Assembly (NCBI GenBank): GCA_024195585.1
Contig: SWBL01000347.1
Span: 1-53,501 of the forward strand
DNA from: Aureobasidium sp. EXF-3400
Taxonomy: Eukaryota > Ascomycota > Dothideomycetes > Dothideales > Saccotheciaceae
Direction: 5' to 3'
Length of the DNA stretch: 53,501 nucleotides
Shown: positions 1 to 10,630 of the stretch, piece after piece
Layout of the letters: every line of letters starts with the position of its first letter
Numbering within the stretch: the stretch's first letter is position 1
The notes under the pieces: generated by a model
The model's database searches: none
Seen by the model: the letters and a program-made list of their open reading frames with translations, nothing else
What the model was told of the DNA's origin: nothing
Made by a program: the position numbers and the translations under genes

Positions 1-301
1 GCTTAGCGCGGAAGAACTCTCCAGAGATGTTGAGGGCCTCGCAGCGGACAACAACGATCTTCTGGCCGTTCAGGAGCTGCTTGGCGACAGTGCTGGCCAA
101 GCGACCGAGCAAGTGTCCCTTGCCGTCGATGACGATCTGTATACACCCTTCTTGTCAGCCATTGCTCTCATGACTGCCGTGTGGGTGTGCAGTTGTTGCG
201 TGCGCCTCTTTCGCCGTCGCAAGTCCAAGTTCCAGTTCCTCCTCTTTCTCTGCTCACTGCGATGGATGGGTGTCACATACGACAGGCTGGAATTCCGACA
301 T
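1..301 (-). CDS. RPL16: 60S ribosomal protein L16 (uL13), 5' part; gene cut by the window edge
   Basis: Large-subunit ribosomal protein of the uL13 family, a structural part of the cytosolic 60S subunit. The coding sequence is read from two exons, 281..301 and 1..136, joined over a 144-base intron (137..280) with a GTATGT donor and TACAG acceptor. Exon 1 encodes MSEFQPV and exon 2 continues with [15 protein letters not shown] and then [19 protein letters not shown], which is the conserved N-terminal half of yeast Rpl16/human RPL13A. The first exon is only 21 bases, as is common in fungal ribosomal protein genes. About 52 residues are visible; the remaining three quarters lie to the left of the window. 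The start is fixed by the splice junction, because the longer open frame across the intron (to about 276) is out of phase with the family sequence. Confidence 0.95.
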
Positions 302-814
302 CGTTGCTGGTCTGTAGTTGGTGTCGTCGTTGGGTGTAAAGGCGCGGGTGGTCAAACAAAGGAAATTCGAGGTGTGCAAAAATGGAAGCCGCGACTGGTG
401 CGTGGGCCAAATTCCTTGGCGTGCGCTTCGCATTCCCCCGATGTCATCCCGTAATGTTGGTTAGTCTTGTCTTCTTTGGCTTCGAACCTCTCTGTGCTGT
501 TCCCTTTTTGTTGTGTTCAAAAATCATTCGCAATTTCTGTCGTCTTGGTTGGAGATCAGCGTACTATAGTCTATTATGCTGTCTATCTTCGCGCTCGAAA
601 AGTTACATCCAGAAGCATCGGGCAAGTCACGTGTCTTACCATCCACAAGTCGCTTTCCAGTATGCAGAGGCATGGTCATGAAAATACCCTTATGCTTCCA
701 GAGAGATGAAGCAAAAACAAACGGAATCACCAGGGTTGTCATCAGGTAAAGAGAACCATGGTATATCGTGCCTGTCACGACTAGCACAAGTGACTATATG
801 GTCAAGTCTACATC
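302..814. other. Intergenic: RPL16 promoter side
   Basis: About 510 bases between the RPL16 start and the end of the next gene on the same strand. It should hold the RPL16 promoter and the neighbour's 3' end. Short open frames here are not protein-like and I see no RNA gene or repeat. Confidence 0.6.
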
Positions 815-1628
815 TCACTGAGACTTTTTGGTACTGCTCACGGCAACCTCCAGACCCTCCAAAATCTCTTTCGCAGACACGTAGACAAGATATATCGGAA
901 GGACAATCCAAAGTCCATTGGGTAGAGCCCAAAGGAATAAGATATCCGAGGCACTATTATGGCCAATATTAGCGAAGCCAGAGAATGCCTCGTTGAGCCC
1001 TGCATCACTGTTGGTTCCGACAAGCAGTAGGACATTGGTGTAGCATACAATAAAGCACGGTCTTGCTTAAGGTCATAAGAGCAACGCCATATAGGAGAAC
1101 GACGGCTTGTGCAGCAGTCTTTCCATATACCGTTCGGCTCTGTCCAGGCGTTCCGACATGTTCTTTGTCAGGAGCACCAGTACCTTGGACGTTGCCTTCA
1201 GTCCTGCCGTAGGCATAAACCAGGTAGAGATAACACATGTAACCCGCACATTCGACAACGTTCACAGCAGACTGGGCGGCGGTGAAGCCGTTGCCAGAAT
1301 TATATGCGGGCCAGCCATAGACGTGATCGACCTGCCCGTAGAGCTCGTAGGGTACCCAAAGAGGCTTCTGGTACTTGCCTCCAGGCATGGAATGAGGTCG
1401 AAGGAAAACATAAAAAGTATCCCAAATGACCAACGGCAGCGACACAGCGAGCCATGCCAAGGTGAGAAGTGACGGTGTATGAGACCAGGGTTTTTGATTA
1501 TTGTACCCTTGGTGAGTGGTGCTTTGCATTGTCATCGAAGACGGAGTTCGTTTCGAGGGAGTCTGTGGAGCCACTTCATCGGACGTTTGTGGAGCAAAGT
1601 CTTGCGGGTGGCTGCGAGTTGAAACCAT
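815..1628 (-). CDS. EXPERA/emopamil-binding-like four-helix membrane protein
   Basis: Polytopic membrane protein of about 254 residues. Exons are 1049..1628 and 815..999, with a 49-base intron (1000..1048, GTATGC donor, GCAG acceptor). Splicing turns a dead end at about 1005 into the continuous stretch TVLYWLNEAFSGF, then a last helix reading LPNGLWIVLPIYLVY. Four hydrophobic helices are visible, at about residues 50-72, 105-130, 160-185 and 215-235. Between the first two lies RPHSMPGGKYQKPLW followed by VPYELYGQVDHVYGW. This resembles the fungal EXPERA group, relatives of sterol isomerase EBP, TM6SF and sigma-2/TMEM97, which sit in the ER and bind sterol-like ligands. Family placement is from memory of motifs, so the function is only suggested. 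The frame is open up to 1940, but the N-terminal 105 codons are low complexity; the ATG at 1628 (MVSTRSHPQ) is preferred. Confidence 0.7.
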
Positions 1629-2501
1629 GTTGCTGACGATATGCAAGGGGTCAATTGATAAGTTTCCCAAGGGATGGCCAAATTGTTGGACTGCGTGTGC
1701 AGCAGGCGAGATGAACGAAGAAGATCGCCTGTGTCGATCCCCGCATTTTGGCCGAGATGGTGGCTCCCGTCGTACGACACTTTCTCCCGACCTGTAACCA
1801 CATCTCACTCTGCTGCGTGAATGGTATTCTTCATCATTCCCTGCTCCTGCCATCGTGCGACGTGCAGCCTCGATTTTAGACCGAGTGACCCGGCTTACCA
1901 TGTGCCTCAATGCAGTACCTCTCACGAAGCTTACCGACAACAGTAGCTGAGAGCCTGGCCAGTTGAAGGTAGCTTATTATGAGCACCATCGCAGTTTACA
2001 ATATATCAGCTTAGCTACAATCGCTGACCCAAGGTACCGCCAAGGAAACATAAAGAGCCTGTCTTGGAATGTGGCCTTCAAGGTCATGTTGTACGCGTGG
2101 CCGGAGCTCATATACTGAGGGTCGGTCTTCGGGTCCCCGCTGACCCTTGAAAGTCCGTCAATCTTTCCTCAGCCTTCGGACAGGAAAACGTGAATTGTGT
2201 TCGACAAGTCTTCGGAGGCGCAGTGACACGTTGCTGCTGAGAACAATCTACGCCATGGTGCATGCCTATCATCTTCGTGGTCGCGATATGGGGCTGGGCG
2301 TGGTCATCAACCTTTGCTGATCCTTGACGGGTCTTCTGTATTTAAGGATTATCAAGTTTGCATGTCCTTGAGGCTAAGGTCTCACAGTTCCAGCCTTGTC
2401 TCGACTCGACATCCTTTCTTAGTGTATAATTCTGGTGTCGACTTATAAGCTAGCCTCCTCTGCTTACGCCTTGGAGTTCACATGCTCGCTCTCATCTCAC
2501 C
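1629..2501. other. Divergent intergenic region (EXPERA-like / cytochrome b561)
   Basis: About 870 bases between two genes transcribed away from each other, expected to hold both promoters. A TATA-like TATTTAAG lies near 2340, about 160 bases before the cytochrome b561 start. No other gene or repeat is evident. Confidence 0.5.
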
Positions 2502-3472
2502 ATGAGATACCTATCAACGCTTTCGGCAATCGCATTGAGCTTCGGTTTGTGTGGCATCTATGCTGTAACAGTATTGCAATACTGATTTCTGTGTCAGGCT
2601 CTGCTTATGCTTGGGGATGGAATGGTGGTGGTGACGGTGGCAACTCTGGATCCGGCTCTAGCTCTTCAGGCTCATCTGGTTACGGATCTGGCTCATATGG
2701 ATCTTCCGGCTCAGGGTTTGGTCCAGGCTCTGCGGGCTTCTCAATACCTTTCGGTGGCGATTTTGAGAAGGCTCAGCGTGCTATGATCGCCCATGGCGTT
2801 CTCGCATCGCTGGCCTTTGTCGTGTTCTTCCCCTTTGGAGCCATAAGTATCCGCTTGTTCAGTTTCCCAGGACTCGTTTGGTTCCATGCTATTTTTCAAG
2901 TGCTCGCATATCTCATCTTCATCGCCGCATTCGGACTTGGTATCTATCTTGCTATACAGATCCACTTGGTATGTTAAAACGGCAAGATATATGGTCGGGA
3001 ATCTGTTCTGACTTCTAGCAGCTTAACCACGCCCATCCAATCATCGGCATTGTTCTTTTCATCCTAATCTTCTTCCAGCCAATCCTTGGATTTTTGCACC
3101 ATCGTCTTTTCAAGAAGTACAAGCGCCGCACATTCTGGTCTTATGCTCATATCTGGCTCGGACGCATCATCATCACTCTAGGCATAATCAATGGTGGCCT
3201 TGGGCTCGATCTCGCGCACAAGTAAGTTTTCTCTTATTATTCTTACATTGTATTGAATGCTGACCTCTTGTAGCTCTCGCAAGGGTGAGATCGCTTACGG
3301 CGTTGTCGCTGGCATCGTCTATCTGATCTATATCATCAGCATCTTCGTGGGTGAAGCAAAACGCAGAAGGGACAGAAAAGCGGCTATCCGTGCCGAAGCA
3401 GAGCCAAAGAGGAGCGATAGCGATTCGAACGACTCTGATGCGCGGGGACTCAGGTCGAATTATTATGCTTAG
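2502..3472 (+). CDS. Secretory-pathway cytochrome b561 (FRRS1-like), 271 aa
   Basis: Transmembrane electron-transfer protein of the cytochrome b561 superfamily. Exons are 2502..2544, 2598..2968, 3019..3221 and 3274..3472, with introns of 50-53 bases. The first exon encodes a signal peptide (MRYLSTLSAIALSF...SAYA). A Gly/Ser-rich linker follows (about residues 22-65), then five or six helices. Candidate haem-ligand histidines are at about 80 (MIAHG), 111 (WFHA), 142/144 (NHAHP) and 182 (YAHIW), one per core helix as the family requires. Many fungal homologues carry an extracellular DOMON haem domain before the b561 core; here only the low-complexity linker is present, so the protein would pass electrons across a membrane without its own donor domain. 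The tail after the last helix is charged (KRRRDRKAA). Substrate and partner are unknown. Start and splice sites are well supported by phase. Confidence 0.88.
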
Positions 3473-3842
3473 ATGGTGTCAGCACACCTAAGAAGGAATG
3501 AAGTCGTATGCTGAAGAACACGCGTAGGCTATCAAGACTAATTGCACATGCGGTGATATTGTAAAGATAATAAATAGTGTTATCGTCATCGTCCCAACCA
3601 ATCTAGCGACCTCGTAGAAGAAGACATCAACGAGGTGGCTTATAAGAATGTACTTCGACGTTCCAGCAATACCGCCACAGGGGCCCCCAAGACTGATGCA
3701 TATACCCTCCTGAAGAAAGAGACGCTCAGATCAGGTAGACTTGGACTTGAATGATCTGGACAACAACCGAAAGAAGGAATCAATGGATCTTGAAGCAGCG
3801 CCTGTCCTTTGCACAGTTTCAAAAGGCTCGATGTAATCGCGT
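3473..3842. other. Convergent intergenic region
   Basis: About 370 bases between the 3' ends of the cytochrome b561 gene and the CCCH gene. Nothing recognisable apart from AT-rich 3'-UTR-like sequence. Confidence 0.5.
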
Positions 3843-5636
3843 CTATTTCAGACTCCATTCCCGTTCTCCATCTTCAAATATTCTGGAAGCAGGTTTCTAC
3901 AGTGAGCAGAATCAGTATTTGCTTTGCGACAACTGACAAGACATAAGCAAGAGATGAGACTTACCGTGTCAACGTCGTGTACGTCCTGGAACCAGCAATT
4001 ATCGTTATAGCAATCCTTCCCATATGGACAGACATGGCCGTTAGTGCAATCAAAGTCCCTACAGTAGCCACGCTCTGGACAACATCTTTGACGGGCGCGT
4101 TGCTTAAGCACCAACTGCTCGCCAGGACTCAAGCGTTCGCCGTGATCGTAGTCGCAGTACTTGCCAGCATCACACTTGCCGTTGAGATGATAGTTGTTGC
4201 AAACTTTCTTGTGGCGCACGCGCTCGAGGAGGCGGGTGGTTGCTGCAGGGTCGGCGCGTGGCAGCGGCGGGTCGATGCGTTCGTCATTAGCGTTGAGGAC
4301 AATGTACTTGCGGGCTGGCGTCTTCTTTGCGGCGATGTTGATGGTTTTGGGTGCTCCTTTACCTACGTTTGCCCATGACGAGCTGTCGCTAGGATTGGGT
4401 GTGGTACTTTTGGGCAAAGTAGATGCAGCTGCTTGTGCTGGTGTAGGCGATGGGTTGATCGGCACGCCACTAGTCGCAAGTGAGTTGCTTCGACTAGAAA
4501 GGGCAGAGTTGGGCTGAGGTGTAGCGTTGCTCTGCACCGCAGAAGGTACGAAACTTGGGATGATTGACCTCTCTGGCAGCGGCTCTGATCGAAATACTGT
4601 AGGGAATTGTACGACCTTGAAGCCGAGCTGCTTGAAGCCGGGTTGAATGGGTAAGGTTTCAAGCAGACTGATACGAGGAGCCATGTTCTGGTCGCGTTTG
4701 TAAGGGTCGAGCGTAGGTAAATAACCATTGTCGTGGCATCCACCAAAGATCACATGCTTGCATTGCATGTTGGGTAAGAACAGCCGCAGTGTCTCTGTAG
4801 AACCAGTCAGCCAGATGTACATACCAGTAGCTAAACAAATACCAGGTTAGTGTACCTCTAACTTTATGATCCGCTCGTTCCTTGCCACTGCCAACGTCGA
4901 TGAAGCTGAACAAGGATTTGTTTAGGGAAAAGGCTCTGGCAAATGGAGCCATCTCGTTCGGATTCTTGAAGATACCCAAACTCTTCAGCTTATGACTAAG
5001 TCCTTCCATGTTATAGAATATCTGGACCATGATGTCGTAGCCAGATGTGTTACGATCCGGATAGCACTCGGCGACATGGTCCCTAATCTTGTTGTGCAAT
5101 TCTTGAGCGGCATCAGCACCGCCATCGCTGCCAGCCTTGTAGAGATAGTCGTGGAACTAAAATGTCAGAAAAGTGCGACAATAGGGAAGGTCATGACGAC
5201 TCACAATGGCACCGTCTCCATCGATTAGGGCTAGGACGAAACCATTCGCTTCCTATCTCATGTTAGCATACTGTTTCATTCTCCTGGACCTTTCAGACAC
5301 ACAAGTCCCATAGTTGTTGTTTGCAGCGTGCGTTCGAAGTTACGAGCCTGGGCTTGCCACATGCGACGGGAAGCGAGCTCATTCTCGTAGTCTTCAGACT
5401 TGTGGTGGAACTGCTGCTGCAACTCAGCGTATTTTTGTATGACTTCCTGTGTGATATGTATCAGTCTGTGTTTATGGAAGAGCCCCAAATAGGTATCGTC
5501 TCACCTGGACCAAGGCATCACGTTGAGCATCAGATTTGCGAAAGCCTTCCAGTTGACTCTCCAGACTGCTTAGAAAAGATTGGTCATTGGCTTGACCATT
5601 TGTATGGCCGCTGCCCACAGGTGATGTACCGCTCAT
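3843..5636 (-). CDS. CCCH zinc-finger protein with DUF7923-type domain, 502 aa
   Basis: Six exons: 5505..5636, 5303..5446, 5205..5252, 4856..5156, 3965..4794 and 3843..3896, with introns of 48-68 bases; all phases close. Residues 1-44 are polar, followed by a coiled-coil-like stretch (about 45-92). The central domain (about 93-300) contains FVLALIDGDGAIF, a DHKVRETLRLFLPN segment and FGGCHDNGYLPTL, the signature of a fungus-wide family found N-terminal to CCCH fingers. After a Ser/Pro-rich linker comes a canonical C-x8-C-x5-C-x3-H finger (about residues 407-426) and a second, Cys-rich degenerate finger at about 450-475. CCCH fingers usually bind RNA, so an RNA-binding role is likely; no specific target can be read. 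The junction at 4795..4855 is the least obvious, but it restores the conserved RETLRLF segment and the correct phase. Confidence 0.85.
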
Positions 5637-6115
5637 GATTGCAGCGTTACAGAGTCAAAGATAGGCGCTAACAGTGCGTGTAACTTCGGAAGCTTTGGCA
5701 AACGTTCAGCTTGTGGCTGCCGGCGGCTACAGGCCAGCAGTACAAGATCTTAGACGTCCTAGAGATCGACGGCTCTGTCAAATTTGGTGTGCGATGGATG
5801 TTCCTGTGAGGAGCAAGCGCTATCACATGCTCAAGTACGAGTCTGATGATTTTGGTTGTGAACAGTAAAAGGTCGCGTGCTGACGCGAAATATTTATCGA
5901 GTGTCCAAGCTTGGCGCTGTCTCGCGAGCCTTCCTTGAATCAATACCAACAAGTATTCCAATGGTACCTACCTAGTCACCTTTGGAGTCAGGTAGTATTA
6001 GCACCTTGGTAGAGATAGAGGCAAAAGAAAAGTGAAACAGCCGTGGCAAATGATTTGTACTCGTTATCGTTATGCTGTATATATATACAATGAATTCAGC
6101 TGCCCACATATTATT
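5637..6115. other. Intergenic: CCCH gene promoter side
   Basis: About 480 bases upstream of the CCCH gene and downstream of NDUFAF5, both on the minus strand. A TATATATATA run lies at about 6079. No convincing coding sequence. Confidence 0.5.
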
Positions 6116-7186
6116 TTATCCGTTGTATGAGCCTCCTCCTTCAAGAATGTCCTTGATGTTGATCTCTCCAGTACCTCTTTCTAGCGGCTTTGGTTGGTTC
6201 GCGCCCTCCTTCCAGCCGATCATGTAGATGGTTCGGAAGGTTGCAGGGATGCTACCATCCTCGTTTCCGTACAACTCTTTGTAGATTGCTTCAGTGGCCA
6301 ACAGTACATCTCTTGATATAGGTCCAGGAGTTCGCTTGAGAGCAGCATTTGATTCGCCCATGGCTTGCAGGTCGCGCATCAAGTGTAATGTGCTAGGATA
6401 GTCGACAATAATGTCATCGACGTCGACTGTAAGGAGCTTGAAACCAGCACGAGTAAGAAGGTTGCCGACATCGCGAACATCGGCGAGCGGCGATACGTGG
6501 GTACCTATACCTCCCAGTCGATCCTGCTCGGCGAGTTGCAGAGAACCACGCAGTTCAAACAGGCTGTCACCGCCAGACATGGCGGCAATGAAGGGAGCAT
6601 CGGGCTTGAGGACGTTGTTGATCTGCGAGAGGACGGATGGGAGGTCGTTAATCCAGTGCAAGCTCAGGGATGAGAGGACAAGATCGAAAGAATTGGCTTC
6701 GAAGGGAAGTGTCTCTGGATTTTGAAGCACATGGCGACTAAGGGACATGTCGCTGTTGAAAGGCTCGTTCTCATCACGGTGCAGCATGAGCTGGTTGGAG
6801 TCGGCGCAGGTCAGATGGCCGATCTTTGAGCTCAATGGCTCCGACACTGGTTTGGCAGAATCAGAGTCGGGGTCTGGTAGGGTAAGGATTCGAGCGATGT
6901 TGCACGCATTGGCACCGAAATCGAGGGCCTTGTCGAAGGTGCGATTGATGTCGAGCAGACGACTGGTCAGACGCAGAGCGACCTCATCTCTTAGATAATC
7001 CGTGGCTCTTGATTCTTCTACATCGGTGGCGGCGCGGGATCGTTGCTGCTGCTTGGCCTCGTTGGAGAAAACCGAGATGCTAGGGGCTCCAGCTTGTTGT
7101 ACTGCATAGTTCCGTCGACAGGACACGTTCAGGGTTCGCGGACGGGACGAGGATTGCACCCGGCGGGCAATGTAGCTTAGACGCAT
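6116..7186 (-). CDS. NDUFAF5: NDUFAF5-like arginine hydroxylase, mitochondrial complex I assembly factor, 356 aa
   Basis: Single-exon gene. The protein has an Arg-rich mitochondrial presequence (MRLSYIARRVQSSSRPRTLN) followed by a class I methyltransferase-like fold. Visible features are the glycine-poor motif I KALDFGANACNIARIL, the segment LPFEANSFDLVLSSLSLHWINDLP, and AAMSGGDSLFELRGSLQLAE. The last two are strongly diagnostic of NDUFAF5/BioC-like proteins. In animals NDUFAF5 hydroxylates an arginine of NDUFS7 in the mitochondrial matrix early in complex I assembly, so the same job is likely here. Length is close to human NDUFAF5 (345). The open frame continues upstream to 7321, but the ATG at 7186 begins the presequence directly. 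It shares a 299-base divergent promoter with the dynactin p62 gene. Confidence 0.93.
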   Translation of the reverse strand: MRLSYIARRVQSSSRPRTLNVSCRRNYAVQQAGAPSISVFSNEAKQQQRSRAATDVEESRATDYLRDEVALRLTSRLLDINRTFDKALDFGANACNIARILTLPDPDSDSAKPVSEPLSSKIGHLTCADSNQLMLHRDENEPFNSDMSLSRHVLQNPETLPFEANSFDLVLSSLSLHWINDLPSVLSQINNVLKPDAPFIAAMSGGDSLFELRGSLQLAEQDRLGGIGTHVSPLADVRDVGNLLTRAGFKLLTVDVDDIIVDYPSTLHLMRDLQAMGESNAALKRTPGPISRDVLLATEAIYKELYGNEDGSIPATFRTIYMIGWKEGANQPKPLERGTGEINIKDILEGGGSYNG

Positions 7187-7485
7187 CTTATGAGGTTGGT
7201 AAAGTGAACACTCTGGTCGCCGTGGATTCTCAGAAACCTCTCTGACCTCTCTCCACATTTCCATCGACATAGTCGTCATTGAACCCTCATTCTGCCGGGC
7301 GGTCTTCTTCGTTGTCAACAAATCTCCGACCAGACTTGGTGTGAGCAGGACGCGTTGTCAACCAGACCCTGCAGTTGATGTTTCAGACAAGCAATCAAAC
7401 AAAGCCAATTTTAGAGCGCATCGCTCCTTCCACCATCCACTACTGACTACTGCAGCTCAATGTGCTGTCTGAACATTCCACCGGC
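7187..7485. promoter_or_regulatory. Shared divergent promoter NDUFAF5 / dynactin p62
   Basis: The 299 bases between the two start codons must carry both promoters and 5' UTRs. No clear TATA box is seen; a housekeeping-type promoter is inferred. Confidence 0.5.
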
Positions 7486-9276
7486 ATGGCTACATTTCCG
7501 TATACGCTGATCGCGTGTCCCTGCACTTCTTTTACCTCACCCTCCAACATCAATCCATCATCAATAGAAGACCCGGATGATGACACGACCTTCAATCCTC
7601 ATCATATCCGCGCAAACTTCTCGCTGTACCCCTATGAGCATCTACTGTACTGTGATGAATGCCACCAAATCAGATGTCCCAGGTGCTGGGCCGAAGAGAT
7701 TTTGAATTGGTTCTGTCCAAGCTGTCTTTTCGAGGTTCCTAGTAGTGTAGTCAAAAGCGATGGTAACAGGTAAGGTGAGCTCTCCTGTCTCATATCTGCA
7801 AAAATACACACGTACTGATTTGGCATCAGATGTACTCGCAATTGTTACAATTGTCCCACTTGCACTTCTCCTCTTTCTATCAACGGTCTAGACTCTTCAA
7901 CAAAGGACCATCTAGCTCCTCCGGACGCCAATCAACCCACTGGTCCATTCTTCTTATCATGTCCCTATTGTGACTGGTCATCATTAGATGTTGGCATACA
8001 GTTTAACAAGCCCACCAAAATCACTGATCAACTAGTCAGGATGCGTTCCGGGAACCGTTCACCTTCACCGAGCAGGACAAGATCTACTAGGACAAGCCTA
8101 GCACCCACTGATGAGCTGTCATCGACAGATCCAGATTCCACTCCTCCCTCACAACCGACGCAGGATAGATTTGCAACATTGAGCCGCTTTTACAAGGATC
8201 AAATGGCTGATGCATCTGGTGCCGGTCCAAATGGATTCTCGGACAACAGCAACTTCAACTCACCCAACAGTCTGGCGCGTATCATGAGTATCTATGGCGG
8301 TCTGTCGCACACTGCCCTGAAAAAGGCGCGCGAGAGACCACAACCCATGCGCGAAGCCCTCAACACAACTGAGGGTCTTGAGTTATTATCTCATTCAGCA
8401 GACGTTGAAGCCACAGCCATCGAAAAGCTCCGCACTGAAGGCTATGAAGGAACCACTACCTTGTCACAGCGGGTCAGCCATCCGTACAACCACCGCGTAC
8501 GCTTCAATGATCAGCTTTGGCCTATTGCTACACTTCTGAGGACACGTCGCAGCAAGCGTTGCCGTACTTGTCGTCATATTATCGCTCGTCCGGAGCCCAA
8601 AATGGGAAGTACACGCTACAAGATTCGTCTTCTGGCTCAGAACAATATCCCTCGCTTGGCTCTGCGTCTTCTCTCCCCCAGCGCGTCGTCAGCTCCTGCG
8701 TCCTCCTTCGCACTTACACCAGCAGCACTACAGGCCCAGCACAATACTGAATATGAAAAGCTGAGACCAGGAGTGCCTGTGCAATTCCTACTTACATTGA
8801 CGAACCCCTTGTTCGAGCCTGTCCGCATCACACTAGCTACACCTGCTACTACACCTGGTAATGTAGCATCACGCGTCACAGTCCTCTGCCCTACTTTTAC
8901 TATAGGTGCCGCGAGCGACATGTGGGACCCAGATGCCATCTCCAGTGGCACGGCAAAAGATCAGTCCGCTGAAGACAGACAGCCCGAGGCAGGCAAAGTG
9001 TGGGAAAAGGGCCGCAACTGGACAACAGTGGTTGTAGAAGTGGTGCCTGGAAGACTAGACAAGAAGTCAGGAAACACGACAGAAAGCGCAACAGGTGATG
9101 AGAGCAAGGGTGCGGATGAGGATGTGCTCGAGATCCCAGTGTTTGTACGTGTGGAGTGGGAAGCGGAAGTGACAGCTGAAGATGCTGCTGCAACGGGAGC
9201 AGCAAAGGGCACCAAGGAAAGCAGAGAGATTGCTTTCTGGAGTGTTCTGGGTGCGGGCAAGATAGCTGAACCTTAG
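7486..9276 (+). CDS. DCTN4: Dynactin subunit 4 (p62; Neurospora RO-2 type), 576 aa
   Basis: Pointed-end subunit of dynactin, the cofactor of cytoplasmic dynein in hyphal nuclear and organelle transport. Exons are 7486..7769 and 7830..9276, with a 60-base intron (GTAAGG donor, TCAG acceptor). The N-terminal Cys clusters typical of p62 are clear: CDECHQIRCPRCWAEEILNW and then CPSC (about residues 50-78), CTRNCYNCPTC (about 96-106) and CPYCDW (about 150). The segment LARIMSIYGGLSH and the basic cluster LLRTRRSKRCRTCRHIIARP (a further Cys pair) also match the family. C-terminally there is a beta-rich region, then an acidic, low-complexity tail. The start at 7486 (MATFPYTLIACPC) is preferred over the open frame from 7462. 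Neurospora ro-2 mutants show ropy hyphae and nuclear positioning defects, which is established knowledge and not read from this sequence. Confidence 0.9.
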
Positions 9277-9670
9277 AAGGGAAGCAAGAGATGCAATTCT
9301 TCTTGCATTTGCCTATAACAATTTGTCCCAAACGAACAACTATTCACCAGTTCACTATCAAGACAGACATTGACAGATTGCTTTCAAAGGCTTTGCAGTA
9401 CTGCCTCAAAGATCACCAATAAGTTAGATACTTGGAAGGATTGTGGAAACGAGCCAAATCCTCTTGAACAAGGCAGGCAAGGGCGGATTAGCGATAAAAT
9501 GCTGCTGCTGCGAAAGGTATCCGTATAGAAAGTTGCAAGCCGAACGCCAGTCCCTGTGCTTTTCGCTCTTTTTCCCCAAAACAAAATGTCCCGATAAGAA
9601 AAGAAAACATGTGAGCAAAAACGCCATGAAAGGGTGATGAAAAACAACAAAAGGGCCACAGTCAAGTCGT
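9277..9670. other. Convergent intergenic region
   Basis: About 390 bases between the 3' ends of dynactin p62 and RLP24. Open frames on the minus strand here are read-through of the RLP24 region in other frames; nothing else is seen. Confidence 0.5.
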
Positions 9671-10394
9671 TTATGCGTCGACATCCATGTCTTCGGGTCC
9701 AGAGCCTCTGACCAGTCTCTGCTTCTTCTTGGCCTTGAGCTTCTGCTGGGCCAGTTGCTGCTTCTCGAGTTCCTCCTCTTCTTCCTCGTCCAGCTCGTCG
9801 ACAACATCCAGCATCTCGCTCTCGTCCTCCTCGAGCAGCTTCTGGGCGGCCTCGCGCTCGGCAGGAGGCAGCAAGTGCTGGTTCTCTGCGACGAGCTTGC
9901 GATCGGCCTCGAGGTCGCGCTCCTTGTTGCCGCGCATGCGGTTCTTGTAGAACTGGCGTTCGCGCTTGGCGCGGATCTCCGAGACGCGCTGCATGGCCTT
10001 GAGGGTGGTGGCAACCAGGTCGCGGTTGTAGCGGACGGGGACGTTGCGGCGGGCGGCGAAGGAGAGGGTGCTGTCGACGGTCATTTCCTTGCCGTGTGCG
10101 CGGCGGAAAGATTTTGTCCAGGCCAGCTTGCGAGGGTTACGCTTCATCTTGAACTGTTGAGGAGTGTGTTAGAGATGTGATGTTGGTTCAAAGAGGTCGC
10201 AAGACAAAACATACGTTCTTGTGGCATTTTGATCTGCAGAAACGAAAAACACGAGCATCGTTGCGGACGAAGGTGATGCCCTTGGACGGGTAGCAGGGCT
10301 GCGAGCAGAAATAGCACGTCTCGATTCTGGGAGCGGGAGTGTCAGTAGACGTTACGCAGGATTACGGTTGGCAGAAAAAGGGAACGTACCTCAT
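9671..10394 (-). CDS. RLP24: Ribosome biogenesis protein RLP24, 199 aa
   Basis: Nucleolar 60S assembly factor that holds the place of ribosomal protein eL24 on pre-60S particles and is later released by the AAA ATPase Drg1/Afg2. Exons are 10390..10394 (only five coding bases, ATGAG), 10215..10326 and 9671..10153, with introns of 63 and 61 bases. The splice product begins [18 protein letters not shown] with the zinc ligands C6, C9, C32 and C36, then [20 protein letters not shown], the L24e signature. The C-terminal half is coiled-coil-like, with a long acidic block ([13 protein letters not shown]) and a basic tail, as in RLP24 and unlike the shorter L24 proteins. Length equals that of yeast Rlp24. 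The tiny first exon is required by reading frame. The gene is divergent from TIM14 over a 236-base shared promoter. Confidence 0.95.
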
Positions 10395-10630
10395 CTTGAA
10401 ATGTGGTGGTCAAATGTCAAGATGGATGAACAACAGCCTGGAAATCTTTCTTCCTTTGCCGGGCGAAACTTCTTTGGATGGTTTCTCTCCGTATTGCGGG
10501 GAGTGCCAAGAACGCGGCGAACAGGAAGGCGCCCTCGGTGGACGGAGCTGCCACTGCCAAACCTCCGAACTTTTCCAACGCCATCGCTGGAAGTCGCATC
10601 TCACAGTATCACATACCTACACATTCGACA
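10395..10630. promoter_or_regulatory. Shared divergent promoter RLP24 / TIM14
   Basis: Only 236 bases separate the two start codons, so both genes are driven from one short region. I found no convincing RRPE or PAC ribosome-biogenesis motif in it. Confidence 0.5.
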
